A stretch of DNA of 23,964 nucleotides from a virus, in IMG/VR virus record IMGVR_UViG_3300049459_000333, positions 1 through 23,964 of that record. The stretch is one strand, 5' to 3'. Positions within the stretch are counted from its first letter, which is position 1. Each line of letters opens with the position of its first letter. Made by a program: the position numbers and the translations under genes. Positions 1 to 7,132 of this stretch are shown here, in pieces. Under the pieces are notes generated by a model. That model was not told the DNA's origin. It saw only the letters and a list, made by a program, of their open reading frames with translations, and searched no databases.

Positions 1-120
1 GAGGTATTGCTCCATGCCGCGCGTGGCGGTAGAAGTTGGTTGATGGTATTAATGGCAAACGGCTATCGGTCGATCACACCTTCACACGTCGTTTACCTAA
101 TATTCAGGAGCGAAAAATGA
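1..120 (+). CDS. possible 3' end of an upstream forward gene
   Basis: Frame 1 is open from the window edge and ends at TGA 118-120, giving 39 residues that finish in IFRSEK. The stop overlaps the ATG of the next gene in an ATGA arrangement, as happens between coupled phage genes. No start is visible and the peptide matches no family I recognise. It could equally be an open frame by chance, so confidence is low. Confidence 0.25.
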   Translation, partial: EVLLHAARGGRSWLMVLMANGYRSITPSHVVYLIFRSEK

Positions 121-467
121 TCACGATTAAAGGTGTAACTGGTCGCAATATTGGTGGGGACTTGCTTAGAGTTAATGTGCATAGCTCGATCCCACTTGAT
201 ATTTCCGATGTTTATGGCGAAAAAGTTAGAGGAAATCTCGTTCACGTAATTTCGTCAAAAAAACAGAAGATCGACGCACTCATCCGTGACTTAAAGCCTC
301 TCTTAGAGTCGCTGTCTGAAGAGCACAGAGTTGCAACGGAGCAGAGCCTGCAGCGACTAGCTAGTGCCAAAGGCCCTAATAGGAAAAAGCGCCTTGAAGA
401 GTTTCAGGCGTTTGTTTTATCGACGGGTAGTTCTGTTCTGGCTAACGTAATTTCACCCTACTTTTAG
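117..467 (+). CDS. small hypothetical protein, forward strand
   Basis: This encodes 116 residues of unknown function. I chose the ATG at 117 because AGGAG (106-110) lies six bases upstream; the TTG at 36 in the same frame has no such site. The protein starts MITIKGVTGRN and has a charged, helical C-terminal half with several KK/RK pairs and no membrane segment. Its base composition is more AT-rich than the leftward genes, which suggests separate acquisition. It is convergent with the small leftward gene at 453-545 and overlaps it by 15 bases. Confidence 0.6.
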   Translation: MITIKGVTGRNIGGDLLRVNVHSSIPLDISDVYGEKVRGNLVHVISSKKQKIDALIRDLKPLLESLSEEHRVATEQSLQRLASAKGPNRKKRLEEFQAFVLSTGSSVLANVISPYF

Positions 468-545
468 CGGTTTGCTTCGCGGTCGTGGTTGTCTCCACAG
501 CCCCTTGAAGAGGACGTAGGCTATGTAGAGCGGGGCGAGGATCAT
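453..545 (-). CDS. 30-residue single-span membrane peptide
   Basis: A very short leftward gene starts at ATG 545-543, overlapping the TGA of the preceding gene (ATGA at 542-545), so it is probably translationally coupled. AGGAG lies about ten bases upstream of the ATG. The peptide begins MILAPLYIAYVLFKGLW and then becomes basic (RQPRPRSKPLK). That is the pattern of one short membrane helix with a positive cytoplasmic tail. It is the last leftward gene visible, and its end overlaps the end of the forward gene 117-467. The function is unknown. Support comes from the overlap, the ribosome site and the membrane-like composition. Confidence 0.5.
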   Translation of the reverse strand: MILAPLYIAYVLFKGLWRQPRPRSKPLKVG

Positions 546-760
546 AGTAGGTCTGCTCCTGCTTCGAGGAGGCCGTCGCGGTCTTCGCGCAGTGCTTTGT
601 TCTCGGCGATCAGGGCCAGCACTACGGCAGGGGCGGCGGCGGCAGCGAAAGCCGCATCCTCTGCATTCAGCCCTATCGCCTCGAAGTCTGGGGCGGATAT
701 ATACCCCCCAACCAGATCAGCATCCTCGGCCAATTGTTTTAGTTTTGAATGGTCGCTCAT
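542..760 (-). CDS. small phage protein, Ala-rich
   Basis: This 72-residue protein starts at MSDHSKLKQLAEDADLVGG. I chose this start because GGAGAG lies five bases upstream and the upstream frame ends exactly here in an ATGA overlap. A longer in-frame extension to 862 reads through unlikely Arg/Pro-rich sequence. The middle is an alanine-rich helix (AAFAAAAAPAVVLALIAENK) followed by a charged amphipathic end (ALREDRDGLLEAGADLL). This resembles small accessory proteins of lambdoid early regions, but I cannot name a family. Both neighbours overlap it by four bases, so it belongs to the coupled leftward block. Confidence 0.65.
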   Translation of the reverse strand: MSDHSKLKQLAEDADLVGGYISAPDFEAIGLNAEDAAFAAAAAPAVVLALIAENKALREDRDGLLEAGADLL

Positions 761-941
761 TGCTGCTCTCCATCGCGCTGCATCATGTAGGCGAGTTGTT
801 CGTTGGTGAGCGGGCGTGAGCCCATGCGACGGCGATAATCTGAGCGCTGATGCTGGCTGCAAAACAGCGTGCCCGCACCCTTTGCGAACTGCACTCGTGC
901 TCGCCTGACTTGGTGGCGCAGGTGGTTGATTTTTCGCTCAT
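757..941 (-). pseudogene. small phage gene with apparent one-base frameshift
   Basis: Two frames together make one sensible protein. The ATG at 941-939 has a ribosome site (AAGGCGGTGA) but leaves the sensible frame after four codons, at a run of five A (cgAAAAAtc). With six A it would read MSEKINHLRHQVRRARVQFA and continue without a stop to the end QLAYMMQRDGEQQ, whose TGA overlaps the next start (ATGA at 757-760). That would be 61 residues. Without the extra base, translation could begin at GTG 894-892, with AGGCGA upstream, giving 45 residues. The frame that the ATG actually opens yields an implausible Cys/Ser-rich peptide ending at 783. The cause could be a sequencing error in the A run, a real mutation, or slippage. 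Confidence 0.45.
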
Positions 942-1014
942 CCGATCACCGCCTTTATGGTCAGTACCAATGGAAGCCAGAAGAAGAGGGTGCAGCAGAG
1001 TGCGCACTTCGTGA

Positions 1015-1407
1015 TCATGGCTGCACCAGTCCGTCATGGACGTCGAAGAAGTTGAGCCGGCCTTTCAACGGCGTAAACGCCATCGGCTTTGGATCGCGGA
1101 GCAGGAAGGCTTTCTCGCCCATGTACCAGCGCGAGTCGCTCGTATCCGTGCTGTCGACCAATTCCACCGAGCCGACGATGCCGCCCAACAGCAGCTCATT
1201 GATGGGTGGAACCTCTGCCGGGTGATTGATCAATCCGGCTTTCAGGGCAAACGAAACTGCCTCGGACCATTGCTTGCGTGTGCAACTCGCCGAAGCGTGT
1301 ACGAGGAACCGGCCTCGAAACTTCGTGTGCCAGCTACGGTTCTCTATGTCCTTGCCGCCGTGGAGGATCAGCCAAGCCCATGGCTGTCGGATTGAAAGCG
1401 CCTTCAT
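1015..1407 (-). CDS. ASCH domain protein
   Basis: This 130-residue protein starts MKALSIRQPWAWLILHGGKD, followed by IENRSW and a GRFLVHASA stretch. That is the N-terminal signature of ASCH domains, small PUA-like beta-barrels that bind RNA or act on modified nucleosides. The start is fixed by GAGGTGA seven bases before the ATG and by an ATGA overlap with the upstream gene. A region with LLGGIVGSVELVDS forms the core strand pair, and near the end comes the GRLNFFDV stretch common in these proteins. ASCH proteins are frequent in phage early regions, where their exact substrate is usually unknown. The family assignment is good; the function is inferred only at that level. Confidence 0.8.
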   Translation of the reverse strand: MKALSIRQPWAWLILHGGKDIENRSWHTKFRGRFLVHASASCTRKQWSEAVSFALKAGLINHPAEVPPINELLLGGIVGSVELVDSTDTSDSRWYMGEKAFLLRDPKPMAFTPLKGRLNFFDVHDGLVQP

Positions 1408-2006
1408 GGCGTCACCTCGCACGCTGCCGCTCGCTCGGCGGCGACCTCGTCGATGAGCGCTTGCGGCAGCCGTGCTGCGAATTCGCCTTCCGACCACGAC
1501 AGCGGCTGAGACTTGCGGATCATCTCGTTCAGCAGATCGAATGCTGCAAGCAGCTGGCCATCGTTGATCTCGCCGTCCTCCGGTAGGTCGTCGCAGAAAT
1601 GGTCTACCGGGTCGATTTCACGGGGATAGTTGGGCTCACAGATGCAGAGCTGCACGTCAGCGAGTTCGATATCGCTGTCGATCAGGTAGTCGCGTAGATC
1701 GTCTTCATCGAAGAAGTACCGATCACCATCGAAGATAACCAGAGGTTCACCGGCCCAGTCCTTGACCGGCATCGCCGCAAATTTTGCTTGGCGCCGGAAG
1801 TGTCGGCACTCATCGCAGGAACTGTTCACTTCATAGATGGGGTGTTCAGGGTTCACTTCGCAGCGGCGGTGAGTTGCGCCGCAGTAGCGGGCAAGATTTT
1901 CGTCGTCGCCGAAAAATCGACCACCAGAGGAAACCCAGCCGGTTACCGTTTGGAGGCTGGCTGCTTCCGGAGCGTCGTACATGATGATTGGCTTTTGTGC
2001 AGACAT
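1404..2006 (-). CDS. conserved-type phage protein with Cys/His cluster
   Basis: A 200-residue acidic protein has AAGGA upstream of its ATG. Residues about 42-68 contain CGATHRRC and CDECRHF, a spacing that could bind one zinc ion. The middle is very rich in Asp and Glu (DGDRYFFDEDDLRDYLIDSD), and Cys also occurs in QLCICEPNYP. The C-terminal third is helical and reads LLAAFDLLNEMIRKSQPLSW. I do not recognise the family. Its stop overlaps the ASCH gene start by four bases, so the two are probably made together. A role as a small zinc-dependent nucleic-acid or protein-binding factor is a guess. Confidence 0.75.
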   Translation of the reverse strand: MSAQKPIIMYDAPEAASLQTVTGWVSSGGRFFGDDENLARYCGATHRRCEVNPEHPIYEVNSSCDECRHFRRQAKFAAMPVKDWAGEPLVIFDGDRYFFDEDDLRDYLIDSDIELADVQLCICEPNYPREIDPVDHFCDDLPEDGEINDGQLLAAFDLLNEMIRKSQPLSWSEGEFAARLPQALIDEVAAERAAACEVTP

Positions 2007-2121
2007 GACTTCGTCCTTGCCGCTATAGCGGCTGACTTTGAAGGGGGAGGGAGTTACTGCTGTGCTTTACTGATTGCTGCATGCATGCAAATCGCAGGCA
2101 GTGATCGGGTGCTTAGCTTTG

Positions 2122-2508
2122 ATGAAAATAGGTTTGGCGTTGCTGATACTGCCAATTGGTGCGACGTTGGCGTATGAGCCCGATAGAGCAGTTACCAATC
2201 TCGCCCACGAACTGGCCGAGTGCGCAGGCTTTTACACCCTCTCGGTAATGGTTTTTGAGGCTCAGGCGCCAGAACTGTCTGAGAAAAGCAAAGATATCGC
2301 GGCTACCGCCTTCTATTACTCCAAAGAACTCACAAGCGAGAAGTTGACTCGCGCGCGTACGGAGATGGCGGTGAAGTCAATGATGAAAGAGATCGACAAT
2401 GATTCTGCAAACTACTCAATTCTTCTGAACAAATATGCAGAGCAATGTAGTGAAATCGTTGCAGATCCGACTGCTCGAATGGATTTTTGGCTAAAGAAGG
2501 AGGATTAA
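2122..2508 (+). CDS. exported small protein with signal peptide, forward strand
   Basis: The chosen start gives 128 residues beginning MKIGLALLILPIGATLAYEP, a textbook Sec signal peptide with likely cleavage after ATLA. A start at 2074 would put a Cys-containing extension before it. No strong ribosome site precedes 2122, so the exact start is uncertain. The mature part is helical and charged with one Cys pair (CAGFY and EQCSEI), which could form a disulfide in the periplasm. It is the only forward gene here, diverging from the gene at 1404-2006, and its TAA directly abuts the stop of the convergent gene 2509-3150. Function unknown; an envelope-modifying accessory gene expressed on its own is plausible. 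Confidence 0.65.
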   Translation: MKIGLALLILPIGATLAYEPDRAVTNLAHELAECAGFYTLSVMVFEAQAPELSEKSKDIAATAFYYSKELTSEKLTRARTEMAVKSMMKEIDNDSANYSILLNKYAEQCSEIVADPTARMDFWLKKED

Positions 2509-3150
2509 TCACGCAGCTTCTTGCTGCCGCTCTTGGCGCAACGCTTCCTGCACTGCCTCGACGACGCGGCGCAGGTAGGTGAATTTGTGGTTTTCTTCGA
2601 CCGCCTTGCCGTCGAGCGGGTAATGCCATTCATCGCCGAACAGTTCTGTCAGTAACCTGCTTTGATGCCAGCACTCGTTAGCGCTCTCTATGCCGCGCAG
2701 CTCGTCGATGTCGCTCCAAAGCTCTCGGGCTTCGTCTTTACTCAGCTCACCCAGCTCCCACTCATGGCGCCCTGTCTGTTGCCGGCGGCGCTGAACGATG
2801 CACTTCTTGGCCAGAGCGTGGAGGGCGTTACCGCTGAACACCGTGGGGCTGATCCCGCGATCTAGGCAGTTGAGGATGTAGTGCCAGTCGCAGTCGGCGA
2901 CAAACTCAGCGACGGTGCGCGGCCCCATTCCACCCCAGTAGGCGTTCCAGCTGTTGTTCCAGCAGTTGATCGTGATCTTGCCCTGGGCGGTCTGATAGCT
3001 TGGGTCGGATTCAGTAGGGCAGTCGCGTCGGCCGAAGTCCTCGAGGAATACGGTAATCGGGTCAAGCCGCGGCGCGCCGGTGATCACCAGTTTGGTCACA
3101 GTCGAGCGCTCAACCTTCAGCGGATCGGCCGTTTTGTTTTCTGTGGGCAT
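2509..3150 (-). CDS. phage protein of unknown function
   Basis: This 213-residue protein starts MPTENKTADPLKVERSTVTK. AGGA lies seven bases upstream, whereas the upstream in-frame extension to 3279 runs through an intergenic hairpin and is rejected. Its middle has an aromatic stretch ITINCWNNSWNAYWGGMG followed by VAEFVADCDWHYILNCLDRG. The C-terminal part is helical and charged, with WHYPLDGKAVEENHKFTYLR. I associate this type of sequence with early leftward regions of Pseudomonas and enteric phages but cannot give a function. The Trp/Asn-rich core could be a binding surface. Stop codons of this gene and the convergent forward gene touch without a gap. Confidence 0.75.
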   Translation of the reverse strand: MPTENKTADPLKVERSTVTKLVITGAPRLDPITVFLEDFGRRDCPTESDPSYQTAQGKITINCWNNSWNAYWGGMGPRTVAEFVADCDWHYILNCLDRGISPTVFSGNALHALAKKCIVQRRRQQTGRHEWELGELSKDEARELWSDIDELRGIESANECWHQSRLLTELFGDEWHYPLDGKAVEENHKFTYLRRVVEAVQEALRQERQQEAA

Positions 3151-3282
3151 GGGGCGTCCTATGCCGGGGCATGCCCGGGCGGTGGAGGGTGTCAATGGGG
3201 GAAATGTTCGAAGTTCTCGTTGTGCCAGCGCTTGGCACAAGTTTCCGGCAATGCGTGATTTAACGTGCGCACCGTTCAATAC

Positions 3283-3305
3283 ACCTCAAGCCAATCACTT
3301 GAGGT
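3283..3305 (+). promoter_or_regulatory. hairpin burying a ribosome binding site
   Basis: ACCTCAAG (3283-3290) and CTTGAGGT (3298-3305) form a perfect eight-base stem with a seven-base loop (CCAATCA). The 3' arm contains GAGGT, the only Shine-Dalgarno sequence for the 28-residue gene that starts at 3313. In the folded RNA the site is therefore unavailable. This is seen directly; translational control by opening of the stem is inferred. Confidence 0.6.
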
Positions 3306-3312
3306 TCAGACC

Positions 3313-3399
3313 ATGCTCGACAAACTCTTGAAGATCGTTCGTCTCGTTACAGCACTTCTCGCAATCTTTGAATTCATACGCCGTATGGGCTGGGTGTGA
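3313..3399 (+). CDS. 28-residue hydrophobic basic peptide, toxin-like
   Basis: An ATG eight bases after GAGG opens a 28-codon frame. It begins MLDKLLKIVRLVTALLAIFE and ends FIRRMGWV, then TGA. The peptide is an amphipathic to hydrophobic helix with Lys and Arg at both ends. That is the look of a small membrane-active peptide or type I toxin, or of a holin-like micropeptide. Its TGA (3397-3399) directly abuts the stop of the methyltransferase gene on the other strand, the same arrangement as at 2508/2509. The ribosome site sits inside a hairpin. No antisense RNA gene was identified. The function is inferred from shape only. Confidence 0.5.
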   Translation: MLDKLLKIVRLVTALLAIFEFIRRMGWV

Positions 3400-5205
3400 T
3401 CAGGCGGCAAGGCGCTGATAAAGCTCGATGATGTCTGCGGCATTGGCGGCGACCAGCGCCTCGGCTTCGTCGGGACATACGCTGTTGCCGATCAGTCGCA
3501 CCTGGTCGACCTTCTTGATGTCGCGCCATTCCTCGGCGCCGGTGACTGGGTCTACGAACAGGCCCCGATCAATGATGTAGTCCTTGTCGAAGCCTTGCGC
3601 GGCCTTGAGTTCAGGCGGCTGCAGCATGCGCAACGTGATGTCGATCAGCACATACCCGCCGACCATCACCATTTCCGCCGGATCCTTGAAATGCTCCGGC
3701 AGATACGCGTGCATGAATGCAGCGCAGCGTCGGGCGCCTTCCATTTGCTCAGGCGTCAGCGTATCCGGCACCTGAACTGTCTCGACGACCGCCACGCGAT
3801 CTTTCGTCGGTAGCGTGTGCATCGGCTCGTTGAGCGAAATGCCGTCCTTCTCGTTTCCGTAGTACTTCACCAGGTAGGCGTTGACCAGCCGCTGGTTGGC
3901 GCCGGATTGGCAGATGGTCGATATCGGATCGTAGGCCGATCGGCCGTCGCCTTTGTAGAAGCCACCATTCGCCTGCTCGAAGAACGCTGTGACGATGCCG
4001 TGACGCGCCGCGCCGGCCAGAACTGTCTGAGTTGGATCGTCAGGTGAGCTGCCCGCGGCGTTCTGCCCGAAGGCGGTCATATGCGCTGCTGCCATTGCGA
4101 AGTGTCCGCCTTTGACTTGGGCGACCTGAGTGCGCAGCGGCTCCTGCACGTCAAAGTTGCGCTGTGCTGATCCGTTCGCGCACTCGGTGAGAAAGGGCGC
4201 TGCAACAGGCTGCACCAGTGCGTGATGGGTGCTGCCCGCGCTGATCGTGGAAAGCGCTTCATCGGTACCGTGCGTGCTGGTGTGCGCCGATGAGGTGCCG
4301 CGCATTGGCACGATGAAAGTCTTCGCACTGGTCAGGACATGACGCCAGCAGCCTTTGGCCACGCGGCGCATCGTGTTCTCAGCCATCGGTTTGTCGCGGA
4401 AGATCGTGCGCCCGAGGTTGCTCCAGTCGATGCACTCCGCCGCCGAGCGCCACGGCAATTGTTTCGCCGCTGGCCGCTTGTGACGTTTCGGCGCGGGCCA
4501 GACGATCGGCTTCCCGTCGCTGCGCGCCACCAGATAAAGCCGCTTGCGGATAGTTGGGGTGCCGGCGTTCGCCGCGATGCGCTCCCGCCACTCAGCGTTG
4601 TAGCCCAGTCCGCGCACCAGAGCCTCCATCGGCACGAACTCTCCGATCGCCTCAATGATTTCCGGCATGTCCGGATGATCGGCGGGCAAGCCGGTGCTGA
4701 TCGCGGAAATGAACGCCCTGAAGGTGCGCCCGCGCTCAGACTTGATCGGTTGACCGTCTTCGTCGATTGGGCCCCAGTCGCAAAATTCTTCGACGTTTTC
4801 GAGGAAGAGCAGGCGCGATTTCGTTACGAACAGCCAGCGGATCACCACCCAGGCCAACCCCCGAACACCACGATCGCGCGGCGCGCCGCCTTTGGCCTTG
4901 CTGTGGTGACGACAATCCGGTGATGCCCAAATGATCGCCACCGGCTGTCCGCCCGTGGCTTCCCGCGGGTCAACCTCGAAAACGTCAGCCACGTAGTGCG
5001 CTGTCGTTGGGTGGTTGGCGCGATGCACAGCCAAGGCGATTGGATTGTGGTTCACCGCGACGTCCGGCTCCCGGTATGCCCGGGCGATGCCGGTGCTGGC
5101 GCCACCGCCGCCGGCGAACAGGTCGACCACCAGTTCCTTTTCGAACGGCAGGCCCATGCTTGGCTGTCCATGAATGAACTGGGGTAATTTCTGTTGTGCG
5201 GACAT
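3400..5205 (-). CDS. C5-cytosine DNA methyltransferase, Dcm-like
   Basis: This 601-residue protein, starting MSAQQKLPQF with GAGGA seven bases upstream, methylates cytosine at carbon 5 using S-adenosylmethionine. Motif I is VVDLFAGGGGAST (near residue 27), and the catalytic loop is ASPDCRHHSKAKGG with Cys98. It reads Pro-Asp-Cys instead of the usual Pro-Cys, a variant I associate with phage-type enzymes. Motif VI is FLENVEE (136-138), motif VIII RKRLYLVAR, and the end carries IGNSVCPDEAEAL as motif X. Between motifs VIII and X lies a long region with about five imperfect repeats of a Pro-x-x-T unit (EALSTI, EPLRTQ, DPTQTV, DPISTI, EPMHTL). This region probably forms the target recognition part. 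The likely role is protecting phage DNA from host restriction. Confidence 0.92.
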   Translation of the reverse strand: MSAQQKLPQFIHGQPSMGLPFEKELVVDLFAGGGGASTGIARAYREPDVAVNHNPIALAVHRANHPTTAHYVADVFEVDPREATGGQPVAIIWASPDCRHHSKAKGGAPRDRGVRGLAWVVIRWLFVTKSRLLFLENVEEFCDWGPIDEDGQPIKSERGRTFRAFISAISTGLPADHPDMPEIIEAIGEFVPMEALVRGLGYNAEWRERIAANAGTPTIRKRLYLVARSDGKPIVWPAPKRHKRPAAKQLPWRSAAECIDWSNLGRTIFRDKPMAENTMRRVAKGCWRHVLTSAKTFIVPMRGTSSAHTSTHGTDEALSTISAGSTHHALVQPVAAPFLTECANGSAQRNFDVQEPLRTQVAQVKGGHFAMAAAHMTAFGQNAAGSSPDDPTQTVLAGAARHGIVTAFFEQANGGFYKGDGRSAYDPISTICQSGANQRLVNAYLVKYYGNEKDGISLNEPMHTLPTKDRVAVVETVQVPDTLTPEQMEGARRCAAFMHAYLPEHFKDPAEMVMVGGYVLIDITLRMLQPPELKAAQGFDKDYIIDRGLFVDPVTGAEEWRDIKKVDQVRLIGNSVCPDEAEALVAANAADIIELYQRLAA

Positions 5206-5249
5206 AGGGGATCCTCGCCGGTATAGTTGCGTGAACAATGGAGGTGTTT

Positions 5250-5498
5250 ATGGAGTGTTTCGTCTGCAATCAAGAAGCCGAGCAGCATGAATCGGTGGGT
5301 GACTACGAAGAGCTTTCATGCCCTGAGTGCGGACGCTACCGCGTCAGCGGAACGGTCGTTGGCATGTGGGAGAGAGCGCGCTGGCTGCATACTGTTGCAA
5401 TGCAGCAGTGGATCGAGGAGCAGCGCCGCGCTGGCGTCAGCGTACCTATCATCACCAGTGATGTTGCTGTATGGGACGGAGTTCGCGCCGGCGATTAA
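5250..5498 (+). CDS. small zinc-ribbon protein, forward strand
   Basis: This 82-residue protein starts MECFVCNQEAEQHE. GGAGGT at 5240-5245 favours ATG 5250 over the GTG-type start upstream. CFVC and, 20 residues later, CPECGRY make a four-Cys zinc ribbon, and the rest is a helix with WERARWLHTVAMQQW. It could bind nucleic acid or act as a partner for another protein. It diverges from the methyltransferase gene by only 44 bases, and its stop overlaps the stop of the PAPS-reductase-like gene by four bases. Its place between these two genes suggests a link, but nothing in the sequence proves one. Confidence 0.7.
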   Translation: MECFVCNQEAEQHESVGDYEELSCPECGRYRVSGTVVGMWERARWLHTVAMQQWIEEQRRAGVSVPIITSDVAVWDGVRAGD

Positions 5499-6364
5499 TC
5501 ACCGCAGAAGCAGTCGATGTCTTCCGCGAGATAGTCAAAATCGAAGTCGGTTTGCCGAGATCGCTGCTCGGCAGACCATCCCATCGTCTTGTAATCGGCT
5601 CGATCCTGTCGAAAGACCTGCCGGAATCGCTCTTCAGTGCCTGACCACCAGATCACCCGCGCCGGGTCGTCCATGATGGTCTTGATTAGCTTGCCTTCGT
5701 TCTTCTTCCAGCACAGATCGCAGTTGCCGAAGTCGGAGTCCATGCCAAGGTCGAAGGGCTGCGTCGCCCAGAACTCGGCAACATCTTCCTTCGTGACACC
5801 GGTAGTGTAGGAAGGGCAAACATTGTCCCACCGGGTGCCGCCGCGATCATTGGCGGCCATCATGCGGTGGTAACGCTTCGGTTCGTCGTACCGGATGCCT
5901 ACGACGCAATCCCACTCTGTGTAGCCCAGGGCGCGCATGTGCTTCTCGCCGATCTTTACCTTCAGGTACGCGGTGCACATGTTGTTTGAGAAGTTCGGCA
6001 GCACCGGCGGCAGATTCTTCTCTGCTTTTCGGTAGGCAGCGTAATACTCAAGCATCATGGTGAAGGGTTCGCCGTTGCGGCTGGCCGTTTCGAAATCCAC
6101 AAGCCTGTACCAAGGGGCGTCATCCGGCTGGCCGTACACGCGGCACCATTCCATCCATACGATATTCACGCTCCAACGCTTGGCGATCTGGTCGATGAAG
6201 ACCAGCGTTTCCTCGCGCTCTTTGCCAGTGTTCTGGAAGAACAGGTGCACATCAGGCGGGAGGGTGCCGCCGTATGCTTCGAGGATCTTGTAGACCATGT
6301 GCCCGCTGGTTCGACCACCGCTGATGCCGATCTGTGCCGGGCCGGTGATCAGGTAGGGATTCAT
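5495..6364 (-). CDS. PAPS reductase / adenine nucleotide alpha hydrolase-like protein
   Basis: The 289-residue protein has an N-type ATP-pyrophosphatase fold signature. The PP-loop is GISGGRTSGHM (residues 13-23), LFFQNTGKE follows, and then the family motifs NNMCTAYLK (Cys130) and VVGIRYDEPKR. Several further Cys (153, 183, CDLC at 215-218, CFCGD at the end) could hold an iron-sulfur cluster or carry sulfur. Relatives include sulfonucleotide reductases, tRNA thiolation enzymes and DndC of DNA phosphorothioation. The start follows GGAG by five to six bases. In a phage beside a DNA methyltransferase, nucleic-acid modification is an attractive idea, but sulfate reduction cannot be excluded. No dndD- or dndE-like gene is visible. 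Confidence 0.8.
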   Translation of the reverse strand: MNPYLITGPAQIGISGGRTSGHMVYKILEAYGGTLPPDVHLFFQNTGKEREETLVFIDQIAKRWSVNIVWMEWCRVYGQPDDAPWYRLVDFETASRNGEPFTMMLEYYAAYRKAEKNLPPVLPNFSNNMCTAYLKVKIGEKHMRALGYTEWDCVVGIRYDEPKRYHRMMAANDRGGTRWDNVCPSYTTGVTKEDVAEFWATQPFDLGMDSDFGNCDLCWKKNEGKLIKTIMDDPARVIWWSGTEERFRQVFRQDRADYKTMGWSAEQRSRQTDFDFDYLAEDIDCFCGD

Positions 6365-6455
6365 AATTGCTCCAGACAGCCGATTGCCTCGCCGGCTGGC
6401 GTGATTCGTATAAGTGGGGTATTTATCTGCAATCTCACACTGGCAGGAGGCCGAC

Positions 6456-6644
6456 ATGAGGTTGCAGAGCGATGTAGATGCGCTGGCGGCTATCGAAGAG
6501 GACGCTAAAGCAATGCTTAAACGGATAGGGCTGCCGGATGATGCGGTGAAGCTGGAGGTGGTCGTGTTCCTTCGGGAGGTGATCGACCTGGCCAGCTACA
6601 TGGAGTCGGCACATCAAATCGTTGAGCCACCTAGTTTCGTCTGA
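6456..6644 (+). CDS. small helical protein, forward strand
   Basis: AGGAGG lies six bases before this ATG, one of the best ribosome sites in the window. It gives 62 residues starting MRLQSDVDALAAIEEDAKAM. The protein is acidic and helical (VVVFLREVIDLASYMESAH) with no Cys cluster or membrane span. It diverges from the PAPS-reductase-like gene by 91 bases, a space that could hold a promoter (a gtataag box near 6406 is a weak candidate). It ends 52 bases before the convergent gene 6697-7020. Family unknown. Confidence 0.65.
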   Translation: MRLQSDVDALAAIEEDAKAMLKRIGLPDDAVKLEVVVFLREVIDLASYMESAHQIVEPPSFV

Positions 6645-6696
6645 GCTGGCGCATTGCCGATCGTTGCGGTAGTTGGGTTCGGCCCGGCATGGGCTG

Positions 6697-7020
6697 TCAG
6701 CGAACAAAATCTGAAATTTCAGAAAGTGCTGAGTCGATAGCCTCTGCTGCCTCGCCGGCAGTCATTTCACTGTGGTTCTTTAAAAGGTCATGAACTCGCT
6801 GCATGCATTCCTGCATGTCGTCGGCGGCAGACCCTTCTTCTGCCGCTTCCTCCAACTGCTCTTCAAGTTCGGCGACTTCTTGCTTCAGAGTGTCGATCTC
6901 GCTGAGATACGTCCCTCGAAACGATATCGATCTCCTCGCCATCTCAGCTTGGGCGTCTTCGTCGATTCCAGCGTAATGAATGAGCTCTTCATCGGTGAGA
7001 GCTGAGACAGGGAGACCCAT
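6697..7020 (-). CDS. coiled-coil phage protein
   Basis: A 107-residue acidic protein has GGAG eight bases upstream of its ATG. The N-terminus MGLPVSALTDEELIHYAGID is of a type often seen in small accessory proteins of lambdoid phages. Residues about 40-65 (EIDTLKQEVAELEEQLEEAA) form a clear heptad coiled coil, so it probably dimerises. The end is helical again (AAEAIDSALSEISDFVR). The function is unknown and there is no enzymatic motif. It is in the leftward direction but separated from its neighbours by forward genes. Confidence 0.7.
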   Translation of the reverse strand: MGLPVSALTDEELIHYAGIDEDAQAEMARRSISFRGTYLSEIDTLKQEVAELEEQLEEAAEEGSAADDMQECMQRVHDLLKNHSEMTAGEAAEAIDSALSEISDFVR

Positions 7021-7132
7021 GGACTTTCTCCAGTCAGGCGCCGCCCTCCGGGACCGGTGGTGGCAATTTGGTTTGGGTTGGGGTATTACATTCTTGCTCA
7101 GTCGAGCGAGACAATTGAACGGGAGATATCAA

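Noticed and set aside
4339-4923. Forward open frame of 194 codons inside the methyltransferase gene
   Set aside because: It is antisense to conserved methyltransferase motifs and lacks a ribosome site.
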